From assembly GCA_023053685.1 (NCBI GenBank), contig JALIGW010000002.1:245178177-245242176 (forward strand): a stretch of 64,000 nucleotides of DNA, in the 5' to 3' direction. The DNA is from Diadophis punctatus similis (taxonomy: Eukaryota; Chordata; Lepidosauria; Squamata; Dipsadidae). The notes below the pieces were generated by a model that worked only from the letters and a program-made list of their open reading frames with translations, ran no database searches and was not told where the DNA came from. Below are positions 18,786 through 30,160 of this stretch, piece by piece (the first letter of the stretch is position 1; the number at the start of each line of letters is the position of its first letter). The translations under genes were made by a program, and so were the position numbers.

Positions 18786-19971
18786 TTAGATAGGTGGAGC
18801 TGATTGGGAATTCTTATCATGAGGTTGAGGTTAGTGTAAGCAACCCATTTCTTCTCCCCTTTTCCTGCTTTTTCTGCACTTAGGAACTCCACTTCAACAT
18901 GACTACTTGATCCTGGTTTCCTCGGGACACATTGCCTCTCCCTGCATGGATCCATTTCACAGCTCAGTCTCTTCCTCTTGACAGGACCACACTTTTCTTT
19001 GTGCTATTTATTTATTTATTAGATGAATTTGCCATCCCTCTTGGCAAGTAGATACTTTGCGTGGCTGACATCATCCCCGTGTGTTTTCTATCCGGATGGG
19101 AGAGAGAGAGGCCAACCGATTCCCTGGCCCACCTCAGGCTACTTAGGGGTGTGTATGTGTGTTTGTGTATTAGAAGAGTTCAGTCAGGCCACCCTGAAAA
19201 AGACTCAACCCCAGAAGGTCAGACAGAAAAGAGGAAGGGAAAATGGCTCTGATTTGGCATTTCGTCCTTCTCCAGGAGAGACAGCCCAGGCACCCCAAAA
19301 AGGACCTCTGCTGATCAGAGGAAATAAAGTTATACAGAGCCCCCACCCCCCAAAGTGAAATGAAAGATCCTAACTGGCCCCTTCAAGCAAGGGTGTGTGT
19401 GTGTGTCTGAATGCCTTCCGGTAGAGAAGCCCCAAAAACCCAATAAAGGACCAATCGCTTTAGGACAAGGCCTAAGCCTTTCAGCTTACTAAACTGTAAC
19501 CCAAGTGCATCATGGGACAAGGAACAAACAGGAAAAGTTTCCACACGTTAGAGCTAAAAATGTATAGCTGAAACAAGAACCAGTTTGGGCTGAGACAATA
19601 TTTCCCCGTGACCAGACAGGATGAAGGCTGGACGGGGGCAGCCCCACCCCAAGTCCTCAGGCAGCCTCTTTCGGCTTCAGGGGTACATCCGCCCACCCGT
19701 TGCGAGTCCCCCACTCCGTGACCTTCCACCCAGAGTCCAGCTCCAACTCGACCGAGAGTGGCTTCTTATAACAAATATTGATTAGAGGAATGATGCCTTC
19801 ACACCTTGGCAGAAAAACCCAAATTTCACTGCATTGCTGTTTTGTCAAATAAAAATTTTAAAAATGCTCATTGTTCAAACTAAGATTTATTTATGCACCT
19901 TCAAAGTTACACATAAGAGGTCTCTGGGTCACTTGTTACCCCTCTGGGTCAAGGCCAGGGATGACCCTCAC
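18786..19971. repeat. Spacer, including block shared with 14750-15594
   Basis: No gene is seen. From about 19200 it repeats the order of the 14.75-15.6 kb block, including the stretch ACTAAACTGTAA-CCCAAGTGCAT. A short GT run lies near 19392. Confidence 0.5.
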
Positions 19972-20083
19972 TGCTGACCGGTTTGATTGCTCCTTAACTG
20001 ATTGGCCTTTTGTGCAGGAAGCTGCTTCTCCAACTGGGCCACGGTTTCCAAATTCTCTAGAGCGGAATCCCGGCCAAAGGTTC

Positions 20084-20297
20084 AAGGAGAGATTCCACCT
20101 AGAAATAAGGAGAAATTTTCTGACATTGAGAACAATCAGCCAATGGAACCGCTTGCCTTCGGAAGTTGTGGGAGCTTCATCACTGGAAGCTTTCAAGAAG
20201 AAACTAGACTGCCATCTGTCAGAAATGGTGTAGTAGGGTCTCCTGCTTGGGCAGGGGGTTGGACTAGATGACCTACCAGGTCCCTTCCAACTCTGTT
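20084..20297 (+). mobile_element. CR1-type LINE 3' tail inside KRAB-like exon C
   Basis: It contains a LINE C-terminal stretch and the widely seen squamate 3' end GGTTGGACTAGATGACC...CCCTTCCAACTCTG. A reverse-oriented relative lies at 29447-29532. Confidence 0.7.
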
Positions 20298-20579
20298 AGC
20301 AATAGCAATAGCACTTAGACTTATATACCGCTTCACAGTTCTTTACAGCCCTCTGTAAGCGGTTTTACAGAGTCAGCCTATCGCCCCCAACAATCCTGAT
20401 TTTACCCACCTCTGAAGGATGGAAGGCTGAGTCACCCTTGAGCCCTGGTGAGCATCGAACTGCCCAATTGCAGGCAGACGGCAGTCAGCAGAATAGCCTG
20501 CAGTACTCCATTCCAAGCACTGCGCCACTCCATTCCAACCACTGCGCTCTTAATCTGTTAAATGTTAATCTGTTAAAGT
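20298..20579. repeat. Interspersed repeat next to the CR1 tail
   Basis: It begins AGCAATAGCAATAGCACTTA and contains TATACCGCTTCACAG and GGATGGAAGGCTGAGTCA, a repeat I recognise as common in snake DNA. Its formal family name is not certain to me. Confidence 0.55.
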
Positions 20580-20647
20580 TTTGGGGTCCCAATCCAAGAA
20601 CGCCCCTTCTCCTCTGTGGGGTTCACGGCCACATCCTCACCGGTCTC

Positions 20648-21179
20648 CTGCAAAGAGAAATGAAAAAGGCTCCGATGGCGACAGGGATTCTGAAGATAAC
20701 CTATAAATGACCTGGAAGAAGGAGGAGAATATGGGATTATTTGTTGAGGACACAAAATAATGGAGAGAGAATCGTCATTCCAGAAAATCTTGATGGGCCA
20801 AAATGGAAGAAACCAACAAGATGAAGTCCAAGAGGGACCAATGCAGAGTTGTGAGTGGGAAAAACTCAAGGGAAGATGAGAGAGCTCAGGTGGGGAGGAG
20901 CAGGGGTGAAAAGGGCTGGTTTTGGGAGGTTGCAAGGCCATAGAAATCCCAGGCAGGCGATTCAAAACACATATTTACAATTATGGAAGGCCGCCTTTTG
21001 GACACCAGCTTGTTCTAGTACCTGCTTTACAAGACCAGCCTCAAAACTTCCTCGGCGCTTTGGAAAACACCCACCATTACAAATCACCCACCCAGAAGGG
21101 CCTGCCACATCACTGCCCCCGCGTGGCCGAAAAGGGAAATATTGAATTTTTAAAAACTTTACCCGGCTTTTAAAAACAG
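20648..21179. repeat. ZNF-unit intron 1 sequence (copy C)
   Basis: No gene is seen. It runs parallel with copies A and B between the KRAB-like exon and the GC-rich block. Confidence 0.55.
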
Positions 21180-21510
21180 AAGCAAAGCCGAAGAGCGGGA
21201 TCCGCGGCTCCCTTCCTCCTGGCGGGGAAAAGATCTCCTGGCAGGAGGGGCGGCCTGGAGGGAGAGCAGCCCCACCTGCCCCGGCCGAGACCCAGAAGCC
21301 TCTCCCGAGGGATCCAGCCAGCGCCGATCTTCGCTGGGAGAAACGGGAGCCGCGGAGGGAAACCGAGATCCAGCCAGGGGGAGGGGCGTCTGCTCTCCTC
21401 TAGGGCCCCGCCCCCGCCCTGCAGCCCCGCCCCTTGGCCCCCTCCTCTCCTTGCCCCCTCGGCCTTTCACCCCCAATCTCCCCCTCCCAGCCAGGACCAC
21501 GAGCTCAGAA
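21180..21510 (-). promoter_or_regulatory. GC-rich promoter / first-exon region (copy C)
   Basis: The first exon would end GGCCGGGGCAG, followed by a donor GTGGGG (intron starts 21275), weaker than copy B. The block is G+C- and CpG-rich, like the others. Confidence 0.5.
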
Positions 21511-22094
21511 ACTTCCTCTGATCCTCCGATGGGTGTTCTTGTCGAGGGTTCCTCTGCCCATGGGAAGAGTGTCCCCGTCTGCACGCTAGAAGCGGGGCTG
21601 CCTCTCCTGCTTCAGTGCGTGCATGTGTTATTTCAATGAGCCCAGACACTTATTTTCCCTTTTTTTTCTCTTGAGGAACTCCGTTCAAAGTTCCAGTAAC
21701 TACTAGCAGCAACATACAGTTAACATTTTTATGCCTGCTAAAATACTTTACTGATGTTTCCTCCTAACTGGATAATAAATCTTTAATTTTACTCCCAGGG
21801 ACTTTTAATTCAAATAGCTTCATGTCTTTACAGTGATCTGCAAGAGCCACTGATGCACAGGTTACATGATGGCCCTTTAAATTGGGTGAGGGTCTCTTAA
21901 ATCAATGAGCCTGGGTGGGTTTTCTGCAGAGTCTCAGACTCTTTGGGTGGGTCATTTCCAAATCCCCAGAGCCCCCAGGAGAGCAAGAAGGAGAGAGTTT
22001 GGGGGAGCAGCCCAGATCTCATGCTTGTTCCCATGGGGGCAATGCAAGTATGGCAGCTCAGCAGCTGAGAAGGGAAGAGGCCCGGAAACACTGC
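21511..22094. repeat. Upstream flank of copy C, shared with 60755-61260
   Basis: No gene is seen. The stretch from ATGGGAAGAGTGTCCCC (21559) onwards is paralogous to the sequence that follows the L1 derivative at 60755. Confidence 0.6.
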
Positions 22095-22334
22095 TAGGCC
22101 TCTGCACAGTAGAATTTTTAAAATATTTATTTATATCCCGTCTTCATTACTTTTACCAATCACTCGAGGCAGTGAAGATATCCCACACATCCTCCTCCTA
22201 GTTGCCTCACAACAACCCTGTGAGGGGGGCTAGGCTGAAAGAATGAGGGGCTCCAGGTCACCCAGCTGGCTTTGATGGCCAAGGAGGGCCTGGAACTTCC
22301 TTTCTAGCTTATTTCATTTCATTTCATTTCATTT
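22095..22334 (-). repeat. SINE-like body and ATTTC pentanucleotide run
   Basis: On the minus strand the sequence contains the CACAGGG...GGGTGACCTGG body typical of squamate SINEs. A run of five or so ATTTC units ends it (22311-22334). Confidence 0.5.
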
Positions 22335-23576
22335 TTTTGTGTTTTAAGGTCCCCAAGGACTCTCCGTTCAGCCCTCTCAGAGACCCCCAAAATCCTCACA
22401 GGATGTGAGGCTGCACCTCCTCTATTTTCATCCACTGCGGCCCCACTCCACGCCGGATCGGTGGGGAAGGCAAAAGGAAGTCCACACACTCCACCGGGGC
22501 TGCCATGAACCCCCCCTTGAGCTGCGGCCCCCCAAAAAGACTGAACGGACCCCCCTCCCACATTCTCCGCTTCTCTCCCTGCACCGAACTCTCTCCTCCA
22601 GTGGGTGAAAGACAAGGGAGACTCTGCCCGGACACCGATGACGCTGCAGAAGAGAGGATTCTCATTGGTCCTTGCGCTTTCCTGGCTACCCTCAATTCCG
22701 AAGTTCAAGGAGAAGGCTCCCTCCCCTCAATCAAGCATCCTGGGTGCTGAAGGGGCGTCTCTCCTGTGTGGGGTCTGGGGGGGGCGTCTCCTGGGGGCTC
22801 CTTCACTCTGGGCTCTTGGGGGGAGGGAGAACGTTTCATCACTCCAGGAGCAGCTTCTCGGACGGGAATTAGTGAATTTAACCAGGGCAGCAAAAGCAGG
22901 CAAAAACGGGGGTGCAGGGAGGGGCTTCCGGGGACCCCAACCTTTCAGCCACTCTCTGCCCCCCCCGGCTTACTTCTAAAAAAGGCTCCGGACCGGCCAC
23001 TGCTGGGGGCTTCCTCCCCCCAGACTGAGTCAGAAGGAGCTCCAAAACTCTGGCTTCAATTCCCAGAGGTGCATTTTTCCCACCTCAAAAAGGCAAACTG
23101 GACTTTCTTCGGTATTTTCTCCCCTTGAAAACGTTTCCCTTCTCATCTAAGAAGCTTCTTCAGTTCTGACTGACTGGGAGGGGGGAATGGGAGGACAAAC
23201 CCATCAGGAGGAGACGTCCATCTGCATCTAAAATGACATGGCTGGCTCTTTCGAGGACAGCCACCTCCACCTTCTGGACAGAGAGGAGCCCTGGAGGGAA
23301 AGAGGGGCCAAAGCGGCCATCTTTGCCAAAATGAGCAGCCCTCCCACAACAGAGGGGGGTGGAAAGGACCCCCCCCAACCTCCTGTCTACAACAGGGTCC
23401 TTTCAGCAGCCTCAGGGAGGCCCCACACCCCTTTGCACCCTGATTCAGCACCAACTGACTGCGAGGAATATCCATCCTTCCATCCTCCACCTCTCAGTCA
23501 GAACTGGGGAAGCTTCTGGGATGAGAAGGGAAACGTTTTCAAGGGAAAAACCCCCAAGAAAGTCCAGATGCCTTTT
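22335..23576. repeat. ZNF-unit upstream spacer (copy 2)
   Basis: No gene is recognised. It is paralogous to 31400-32255, 43490-43735 plus 44215-44580, and 54650-54900 plus 55375-55740. Several short open frames occur on both strands because of biased composition, but none is conserved across copies. Confidence 0.55.
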
Positions 23577-23591
23577 GGAAAAGCATCTTAG

Positions 23592-24153
23592 ATGACTCTG
23601 AATTCTATAAAACTTGGGACAGGTGGTATAACTGGCTTAACCAAAATAAATATCAAAAATTGCTATAATTATGTGTCATGATCCTAGACACACTATGAGT
23701 CATGATCTTAGACAGTATAAATAATAACAAATGTCTACTTTTTCGCAAAGACCGGAACAAAATATCGGAATGTATACAATTTTACAAGATTATAAAATAT
23801 TAATCAAGCTGAACAAAAGAACCATTGTTGAAAAAGGGAAAATTGTTTTATTGTAATGATAACAGAGTGAACACAATATAACAAGAGAAAAGAATAAGGA
23901 AAATATTGGAAGATATAAGAAAGATAATGATGTAAATAATAACTATAAAGATTAAACATGTTTTTGTATCACTAGGCTGTAAAAGGATAGCGTCGACGAG
24001 ATGGTTGACATGTATGTTCAATGTTCAATGTTTTCTATACTCAAAGATATTTCTTACTTATTCTTACATATGTTTATACATGTTTTTATGTTTGTTTGGA
24101 TGTTTGTTTGTCTTTTTTACATAATTAATAAAGATTATTTAAAAAAAAAAAAA
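23592..24153 (+). mobile_element. 5'-truncated L1 insertion with poly(A) tail and 15-bp target duplication
   Basis: Only the last codons of L1 ORF2 remain (a frame ending WDRWYNWLNQNKYQKLL, stop at 23666-23668), followed by an AT-rich 3' UTR, AATAAA and a poly(A) run. The insertion is flanked by GGAAAAGCATCTTAG at 23577-23591 and 24154-24168. The paralog near 32255 has this 15-mer once with no insert, so it is the empty site. Confidence 0.92.
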
Positions 24154-24168
24154 GGAAAAGCATCTTAG

Positions 24169-25292
24169 GGACAACCATGACCTGAAGGATGGAGGCTCTC
24201 CATAGAGACTCCACTTTGCCCTTTTGAAATCTCGGTACACCCAGCCTGGACTCAAGGGGGCCTTAAATGACCTTAAGGGGGAATCTAGTCCATCCCTCCA
24301 GGCACAAAGAGAAAGGGAGATTCAAGTTGAGAATCATGGGGAGGGGGGAAGAAAAGAGAGTCCACACTTCCCTCCGGTCCTGGCATGAAGCAGCCCCCTG
24401 AACAGCCCCCTGAAGCTGCAACCCCCAAGACTGAAAATCTCACCCTCTCGGCTTCTACTGGAGGGGGGGTCTGAGTTGTCCTTCCAAACTCTCCCTTTAG
24501 TAGAGGGTGCTGGGGCCCCTCCCTTTGAGTTGGTCTTGGGCGGCTACAGGGGGTCTATTTGGGGGAACAGAAAAAAGGCCTTCAAAGAAAGCTAGTGGGG
24601 ATGGAGATTGGTGGAGAGGAAAGTTTGGGGTATCCAGGGAAGGTGGGAGTCAAAGGGCTGGGAGAGCCCAGTAGGTATCCTTACTGTGACCCCCTCAGAT
24701 CCCCCCCCCAAAGGAAGAGGGCTAGCATGAATATCACTTTCTTTGCAGCTCAGAGAGTTCCTGGGGCGTCTCTCCGCTTCTCTCATATTTCTTGCCATTT
24801 GGGGGGGGGGGGCAAAGAGACCACACTGAGATCCAAGGTTCCATCCAGAGCACTAGGCGGACTGCTGGACCAGTTGACCATCTGCCTGCCTTTTTCCACC
24901 CTGGGAAGATGGAGGAGGCCCATCCGGAAGCGCCTCCCCCACCTCCAGACCTCCCACCAAGGGTGGATCCTGCTGGGACGAACAATTCCCCATCTCTCCT
25001 CCAGGGGGCATCTTCCGGTAGCCTCTTGTGACAGATTTCCTGCCCCTCCTCTGAGAAGCCTGGATCCCTCCTCTAGCAGCTGCTGGGAACTATGGGCTCT
25101 GGACTCCCTGAAGGCCTTCTTCCTCCTCCTGCTCCCCGCAGCCCATTTCCTGATCCAGGGGAGGTCCGAATGCCACTTCCTCAACCCACTTTGGCTGCAC
25201 AGTATGGCAAAATCTGAACTGCCATCTTGTCAGTTTTGAGCCACCCAGTCCATCTTCTGAAAAAGGCCCTTTTGATTATTTTGAACGATACT
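24169..25292. repeat. ZNF-unit 3' flanking block (copy 2)
   Basis: No gene is seen. It is paralogous to 1923-2870 and to the other copies named there. Confidence 0.65.
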
Positions 25293-25298
25293 TTTATT
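25293..25298 (-). terminator. AATAAA polyadenylation signal, ZNF unit 2
   Basis: TTTATT on the plus strand, about 720 bases beyond the ZNF stop codon, in the same context as the other units. Confidence 0.65.
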
Positions 25299-25570
25299 AA
25301 GGATTATATGCACAGAAAGAAAGTTAATACAAATATTTATGTGTAACTACGGTATATGAAAAAGACAATGAAAAAAGGAGAAAAATTCCTTCCAAAAATA
25401 TAATAGGAAAAAGAAACTTTTCCTCTTCATCCTCAGCCAGAAGATTCAACATCAAAACTTTTATCACTAAATAAACCACCAGATTCATTTCACCCTTCGC
25501 CCCATTTTCTCGTCTAAGTTTTCAGTTCTCATTGATCAACACAGTCTAGTAAAAATTAAGGGAAATACCT

Positions 25571-25654
25571 GGTTCCTTGACTTACGACTAAAGGATCTTA
25601 TGACCGGAAATCAATTTCCAATTTGTAGTCATAAGTCAAGGACTTCCTGTACTC
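25571..25654. repeat. Palindromic MITE, unit 2
   Basis: The same 80-bp hairpin element as at 3142-3222. The halves read CCTTGACTTACGACTA and AGTCATAAGTCAAGG. Confidence 0.6.
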
Positions 25655-25699
25655 TACAAAGCATTATATCAATTCCCCACATACTTATAACTCTTTTGT

Positions 25700-26020
25700 G
25701 TAATCACTCTGGTAAGTTTATAATGCGGCTTTGAGAGCAAAATATTCTCACACTCCCAACATTTACACCCTTTTGCCCCATTGTGTACTCTCTGAGGTTC
25801 TTTTGCTTCAGTAGGAAAAACATTTACTCACACCAAATGATTGTAGGATTTCCCTTCTGTCACTGTGTGAAGTTCCTGGTAAACATTAAGATGTGTTGAC
25901 ATAAAATGTTTCCAATGTTGTTCACAGCTGAATAGATTTATCTCTGCTATGGACATTTTGGTGCTTTTTTAGCTTTGGTTTACTATGAAAAGGTTTCTCG
26001 CACTCTGCACATTTGTGCAG
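25700..26020 (-). pseudogene. Decayed extra zinc fingers after the unit 2 stop
   Basis: Directly after the stop the frame continues LHKCAECEKPFHSKPK, an extra finger. Further on a worn finger reads CKCWECENILLSKPH. These are remnants of a longer array, as in unit 1. Confidence 0.7.
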
Positions 26021-27340
26021 CTACTGTCTTGCGTGATTTCGGGTGTGCCTGCAAAGTGCTGAAGGATGGGAAAAAGGTTTCCCACACTTCAGACATTTAT
26101 ATGGTTTTTCTCCAGTGTGGATTCGCTGATGCATCACAAGATAATCTTTCCTTGAAAAACATTTATCGCACTCTGAGCATTTGTGAGGTTTCTCTCCTGT
26201 ATGGATTCGGCTGTGATTTCTAAGGGAACCTGAATGAGCAAATGTTCTCCCACAGTCCAAACATTTGTAATTTTTTTCCCCTGTGTGAATTTTCACATGA
26301 CTTCTAAGGTCTGATGAAGTACGATAAAAACTTCCACAGTCGATGCATTGATATGGTTTCTGCCCTGTGTGGGTTTTACGATGGTTCCAAAGGCCTCGCT
26401 TGTCTCTAAAGTATTTTCCACATTCTACGCATCTGTATGGCTTCTCTCCTGTATGGAACCTTTGATGCCTTCCAAGGTGTTGTTTTTGAGTAAAACATTT
26501 CCCACACTCCCCACATTTGTAGGGTTTCTCCCCCGTGTGGATTCTCTGATGAATCTGAAGATTGGATGGTGAAATAAAACTTTTCCCACAGTCCCCACAT
26601 TTATGGGGTAGATCCCCTTTGTGCCACTTCTGGTGTCTCTCAAGTTCACTAGAACGCATAAATCGTTTCTCACATTCTGGGCATTCATAGGGTCTCTCTC
26701 CAGCATGACGCCTCTGATGTTCCACAAGGGTTGATTTCCGGGTAAAAAATTTCCCACATTTGAGGCACTTTTCTTTTTTTTCTCCTCTGTGTATTTTCAA
26801 ATGTCTCAGCAGAGCTGAACTCTCGGTGAAACATTTTCCACACTCAAAGCACTTGTAAGATTTTATTCCTGCATGAATCTTCTCATGGGACGAAAGATTT
26901 GACTTATGAGAAAAGCTCTTCCCACATTCCCAACACTTGTAAGGTTTCTCCCCTGTGTGAATTCTCTCGTGGTCTCTAAGATGGCCTTTTTGACGGAAAA
27001 ATTTCCCACATTCCAGACATTGATAAGGTTTCTCTCCAGTATGGATTTTCTGATGTGTAAGAAGGCTTGACTTTTGACTAAAGCATAAGTCACATTCCTC
27101 ACATTCATAGGGTTTTAGTGTTGGGGGGCTTCTGAGATCTTTTGAGTTTTTTCCAGAGAAACATTTCTCACCCTCCAAACCTTGACTGGATCCACTTCCC
27201 ACATGGAGCTTCTTGTGGGTCAAAAGGAGGGACCTGCGAGCAAAGGATTCCCCACACTCTGAGCATTCATGGGTTCTTTTGGGCGTTCTTGGAGGGCTGC
27301 TTGTGTCTGATGGGGGATCCAAGAGCTTCCCACCCTCCAT
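26021..27340 (-). CDS. C2H2 zinc-finger protein, unit 2 (439 aa, 14 fingers)
   Basis: A nuclear DNA-binding protein of the same family as unit 1. Finger 1 is at residues 24-46; after a spacer, fingers 2-14 are in tandem (78-436), all with C-x2-C and intact His pairs. The start MEGGKLLDPPSD is assigned because two in-frame stop codons lie shortly upstream. A good acceptor, CCCTCTTGCAG (intron side 27429), precedes it. The KRAB-like exon seen in other units is absent: sequence from the 5' side of the finger exon joins directly, near 27480, to intron sequence that normally lies upstream of that exon. The first exon (donor GTAAGG at 28229) is kept. This would make a finger-only protein. It is the copy with all fingers regular and a plausible complete gene structure. 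Confidence 0.94.
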   Translation of the reverse strand: MEGGKLLDPPSDTSSPPRTPKRTHECSECGESFARRSLLLTHKKLHVGSGSSQGLEGEKCFSGKNSKDLRSPPTLKPYECEECDLCFSQKSSLLTHQKIHTGEKPYQCLECGKFFRQKGHLRDHERIHTGEKPYKCWECGKSFSHKSNLSSHEKIHAGIKSYKCFECGKCFTESSALLRHLKIHRGEKKEKCLKCGKFFTRKSTLVEHQRRHAGERPYECPECEKRFMRSSELERHQKWHKGDLPHKCGDCGKSFISPSNLQIHQRIHTGEKPYKCGECGKCFTQKQHLGRHQRFHTGEKPYRCVECGKYFRDKRGLWNHRKTHTGQKPYQCIDCGSFYRTSSDLRSHVKIHTGEKNYKCLDCGRTFAHSGSLRNHSRIHTGEKPHKCSECDKCFSRKDYLVMHQRIHTGEKPYKCLKCGKPFSHPSALCRHTRNHARQ

Positions 27341-28029
27341 GCTTTCCCTTGGCTGCTGCCTTGGGCTGAATTTCTACTATCTCTTGTTAGTTGTTCTTGA
27401 AGGTAAATCTTTGGTCACAGCTGTTTTCCTGCAAGAGGGACAAAAAAGATGAGAACATTATTTCCTTTCGAGAAACACAGAAAATCAGAAATGAAAAGGG
27501 CTGCTCTTTTCTGCTCTTTTTGGAGGCTGAAAGGCCACAAAGATTCCAGTTAGGAGTCTCAAAATTTATTTACAATTATTTAAGTGAGCCTTCTGGCCAT
27601 CAGCTTGTTCCAGCAGCTCCTCACAAGACCCCCCTCAAAACTTCATTTTCTTCTTTGAAAAACATCCAGCAAGGAGGAGCTCCCACATCACAGCCTCTTC
27701 TGGGCAAAACAAGGAAAATTTAAAGCTTAGAAATTCTACCCATCTTTTTAAAGCAGAAACAAAGAAAAGATTAACATAAAAAGAAAGGATTTTATTTTTG
27801 GCCTTTCAGACAGAGCTCAAAGAAAGGGGATCTCTTTTGTGGGTTAAGAAAAAAACGAGCTCAATTCAACTAATTTAAACTTCTTTCCTTTCCCCCAAAA
27901 CCTCCCCTCCCCGTTGCAAAGAGGTCAGTGAGTGTTAATAACACATTACAAATCGCAGTAAATGTTTTAAAGCACAATTTAATGTCTTTTTTTCAAATGT
28001 ACTTGAGGGATTCGCATCCTCAGAGACCT
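27341..28029. repeat. Unit 2 leader and intron with a deletion junction near 27480
   Basis: 27341-27480 resembles the 5' side of other finger exons (compare 4777-4920). From about 27487 the sequence matches the region upstream of KRAB-like exon A (about 12070 onward). The interval that holds the KRAB exon elsewhere is missing. Confidence 0.7.
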
Positions 28030-28440
28030 CGTGCTCTGACGGAACTAGCTCTGCAGCCCCCCTGGAGGGAAGGGAGGGATCTGCTCCCTGCAGCCAACGC
28101 CAGAGCCGGATCTCCCCGAGGAAAACCCGGGAAGCCGAAGAGCGGGATCCGCAGCTCCCGTCCTCCTGGCGGGGGGAAGATCTCCTGGCAGGAGGGGCGG
28201 CCTGGAGGACGGAGGGAGAGCAGCCTTACCTGCCCCGAGTGGGATCCAGAAGCCTCTCCCGAGGGATCCAGCGCTGATCCTCACCAGGCGAAGGAAAGCA
28301 GAATTCCAGCCACTGGGACCCGAGGGGTGGGGGCTTCCGGCTTCCTCTCGGGCTCCGCCTACTCCTTGAGGCCCCGCCTCTTCCCCCTCCCGCTTTCAGC
28401 TAGGACCACGTGCTCCGAAACCCTTTGTGTGTCTTTCTGA
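28030..28440 (-). promoter_or_regulatory. GC-rich promoter / first-exon region of unit 2
   Basis: The first exon would end CACTCGGGGCAG, followed by a strong donor GTAAGG (intron starts 28229). Like the others, the block has a CACGTG near its upstream edge (about 28408). Confidence 0.55.
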
Positions 28441-29446
28441 TTGTGTCTTTCTGTGTGTGTGTATCTGTGTGGGTGCTGGAAGCTGAAGCTCTGCAGATGC
28501 CCTGAAAGAGTTGCGCAAAAAGGCCCCGTAAGAGTTGGAGGGTCCTTGGGGCTCCCTGAGGTTGGTGGTTGGTTGCTGCCCTGATGATGTTACCTAGTTT
28601 GGGTAATGAGACGTCTCTGGGGAAACCCCGAAGCTCAGAGACCACCAAGGACCCCCCATTTCCCCCCTGAGCTATTCTCCCTGGTTGATTTTAAGGGATT
28701 CTGGCGTTTCTGGAGCTGGAGAAGAGGGGGGGGGGAATCCAGACCCAGAGGAAGAGCAGCTTCGAGGGGAATTCTGTTCCCCCTTCAATTATGGGCACCT
28801 CATCCCTTGTGCTACAGTGGGATCTACTTCTGAGGAGGCTCACAGTTGACCTTCCGTGTATCCCAGGACTGGATCTTCTTCCCAAAGAGCCTTAAATCCA
28901 TAAAGAGAAAGAGCCTCCATCAGACTGGAGGAGCATCCGGGTACCAGGCGCCTCTGGGGAACCAGGTGTCCGGATCAAGGGGATCACAGGGGGCGGGAAG
29001 ATTGCAGAAGCCCCCCTGAAGTAGCCAATAGGAGTCCGGCAGATCCCAGCTTCTGAGCACATCAGCAACTATGTCACAAAGTACATTTCTATGGGATCAG
29101 TGGGGAAGAGATCACTTCCCAAGTAAAACAGCTAGGAAAACATTATCTTGGGTAGGGCTGGGGAGGAGATGCCATTTCATGGAGGACAGAGGAGGAGGAG
29201 GAGAGAATTAACCAGGATTAGAGGAAAGGGATGAGTTAAGGTGGGTCTCATTTAGTGAAGCCAATGAATCCCACAAAACTATTTGAAGTGATGTCTCTAT
29301 GGAAAATTCAGTAATTGGTTCCAGATTGGCAGAAATAAGCAAGAAGAATATTTAATGTAACATGGTATATGAATAATGATGAAATATTACAGTAAGAGAA
29401 TAACAAGAATATCCATAAAGTAACTTAAATACAATCTAAATTAACA
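28441..29446. repeat. Upstream flank of unit 2, shared with 41840-42420
   Basis: No gene is seen. 28845-29410 is paralogous to 41850-42420 and 53015-53580; the stretches around TATCCCAGGACTGGATC and CCAATAGGAG are readily recognised. Confidence 0.55.
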
Positions 29447-29532
29447 GGTTAAGAGAATTGGAAGGGACCTTGTAGGTCGTCTAGTCCACCCCACCCACCC
29501 AAGCAGGAGATGCTACACTGTTTCTGACAGGT
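29447..29532 (-). mobile_element. CR1-type LINE 3' end
   Basis: The reverse complement of the family end seen at 20205-20297 (AGGTCGTCTAGTCCA, then the CAAGCAGGAGA stretch). Confidence 0.65.
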
Positions 29533-29689
29533 CAAATTAAAAAGATGACAAGCTTTATTTAATAACAACATGCCAGGGACCTTTTTTCTCTCTTTACCAC
29601 AATTATGTCCTTTTCTGTTTTTTTGAAAGGATTCCAGGATAAAACCTTTTCTATGCTACAAGGACTTCTAGGGCTCCTCTCTGAGGGGA

Positions 29690-29960
29690 CTCACAAATGC
29701 AGGACAACAATTGTCTCATTTCAAGCAACAGATTTTCCACACACCAAGCTCTGATGGGGTTTCTCACCTGGAAAGAGTGTACAGCCATCCGACCACCTGG
29801 AGGGTTTCTGGAGGGCATTTTTACCTGCAGACCCAGGTAGACAGTCCAGAAAAATATTTCACACACACCAAACGCACAATTTCTTTTTCTTGTGTGTATC
29901 CTTTGGGGTCTCCAGAGGTCTCAGTGAAGTCAGTATTTTGCAATATTCCAAATATTTATA
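29690..29960 (-). pseudogene. Strongly decayed zinc-finger remnant
   Basis: On the minus strand, broken frames give finger-like pieces: CKILTSLRPLETPK, EKEIVRLVCVKYFSGLSTW and GEKPHQSLVCGKS. They carry stops and lost cysteines and are spaced like consecutive fingers. I read it as an old, dead finger exon of the same family. Confidence 0.45.
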
Positions 29961-29966
29961 CAAAAC

Positions 29967-30160
29967 AGAATAAGAGTAGAGTAGGAGTAGAATAGAATAG
30001 AATGGAATGGAAGAATAGAATAGCAATAAAAATTGAATAGAATAGCAATAAGAATAGAATAGAATAGAAATAATAGAATAGAATAGAATAGAATAGGAAT
30101 AAGAATAGAATAGAATAGAATAGAATAGAATAGAATAGAATAGAATAGAATAGAATAGAA
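29967..30160. repeat. AATAG pentanucleotide microsatellite
   Basis: About 190 bases of TAGAA units with scattered variants, becoming perfect towards the right. It runs straight into the repeat at 30161. Confidence 0.95.

Larger units (their letters stand above)
19972..20647 (-). pseudogene. KRAB-like exon C, split by an insertion
   Basis: The two ends match exons A and B. The donor half (19972-20083) has the GTGAGG donor, and the acceptor half (about 20580-20647) has an acceptor after TTTCTCTTTGCAG and reads ETGEDVAVNPTEEKG. About 500 bases of LINE and other repeat sequence lie between them, flanked by AAAGGTT and AAAGTTT, a near-duplicate of the target. The acceptor half is also shifted out of frame. 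This module cannot make a KRAB domain. Confidence 0.7.
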
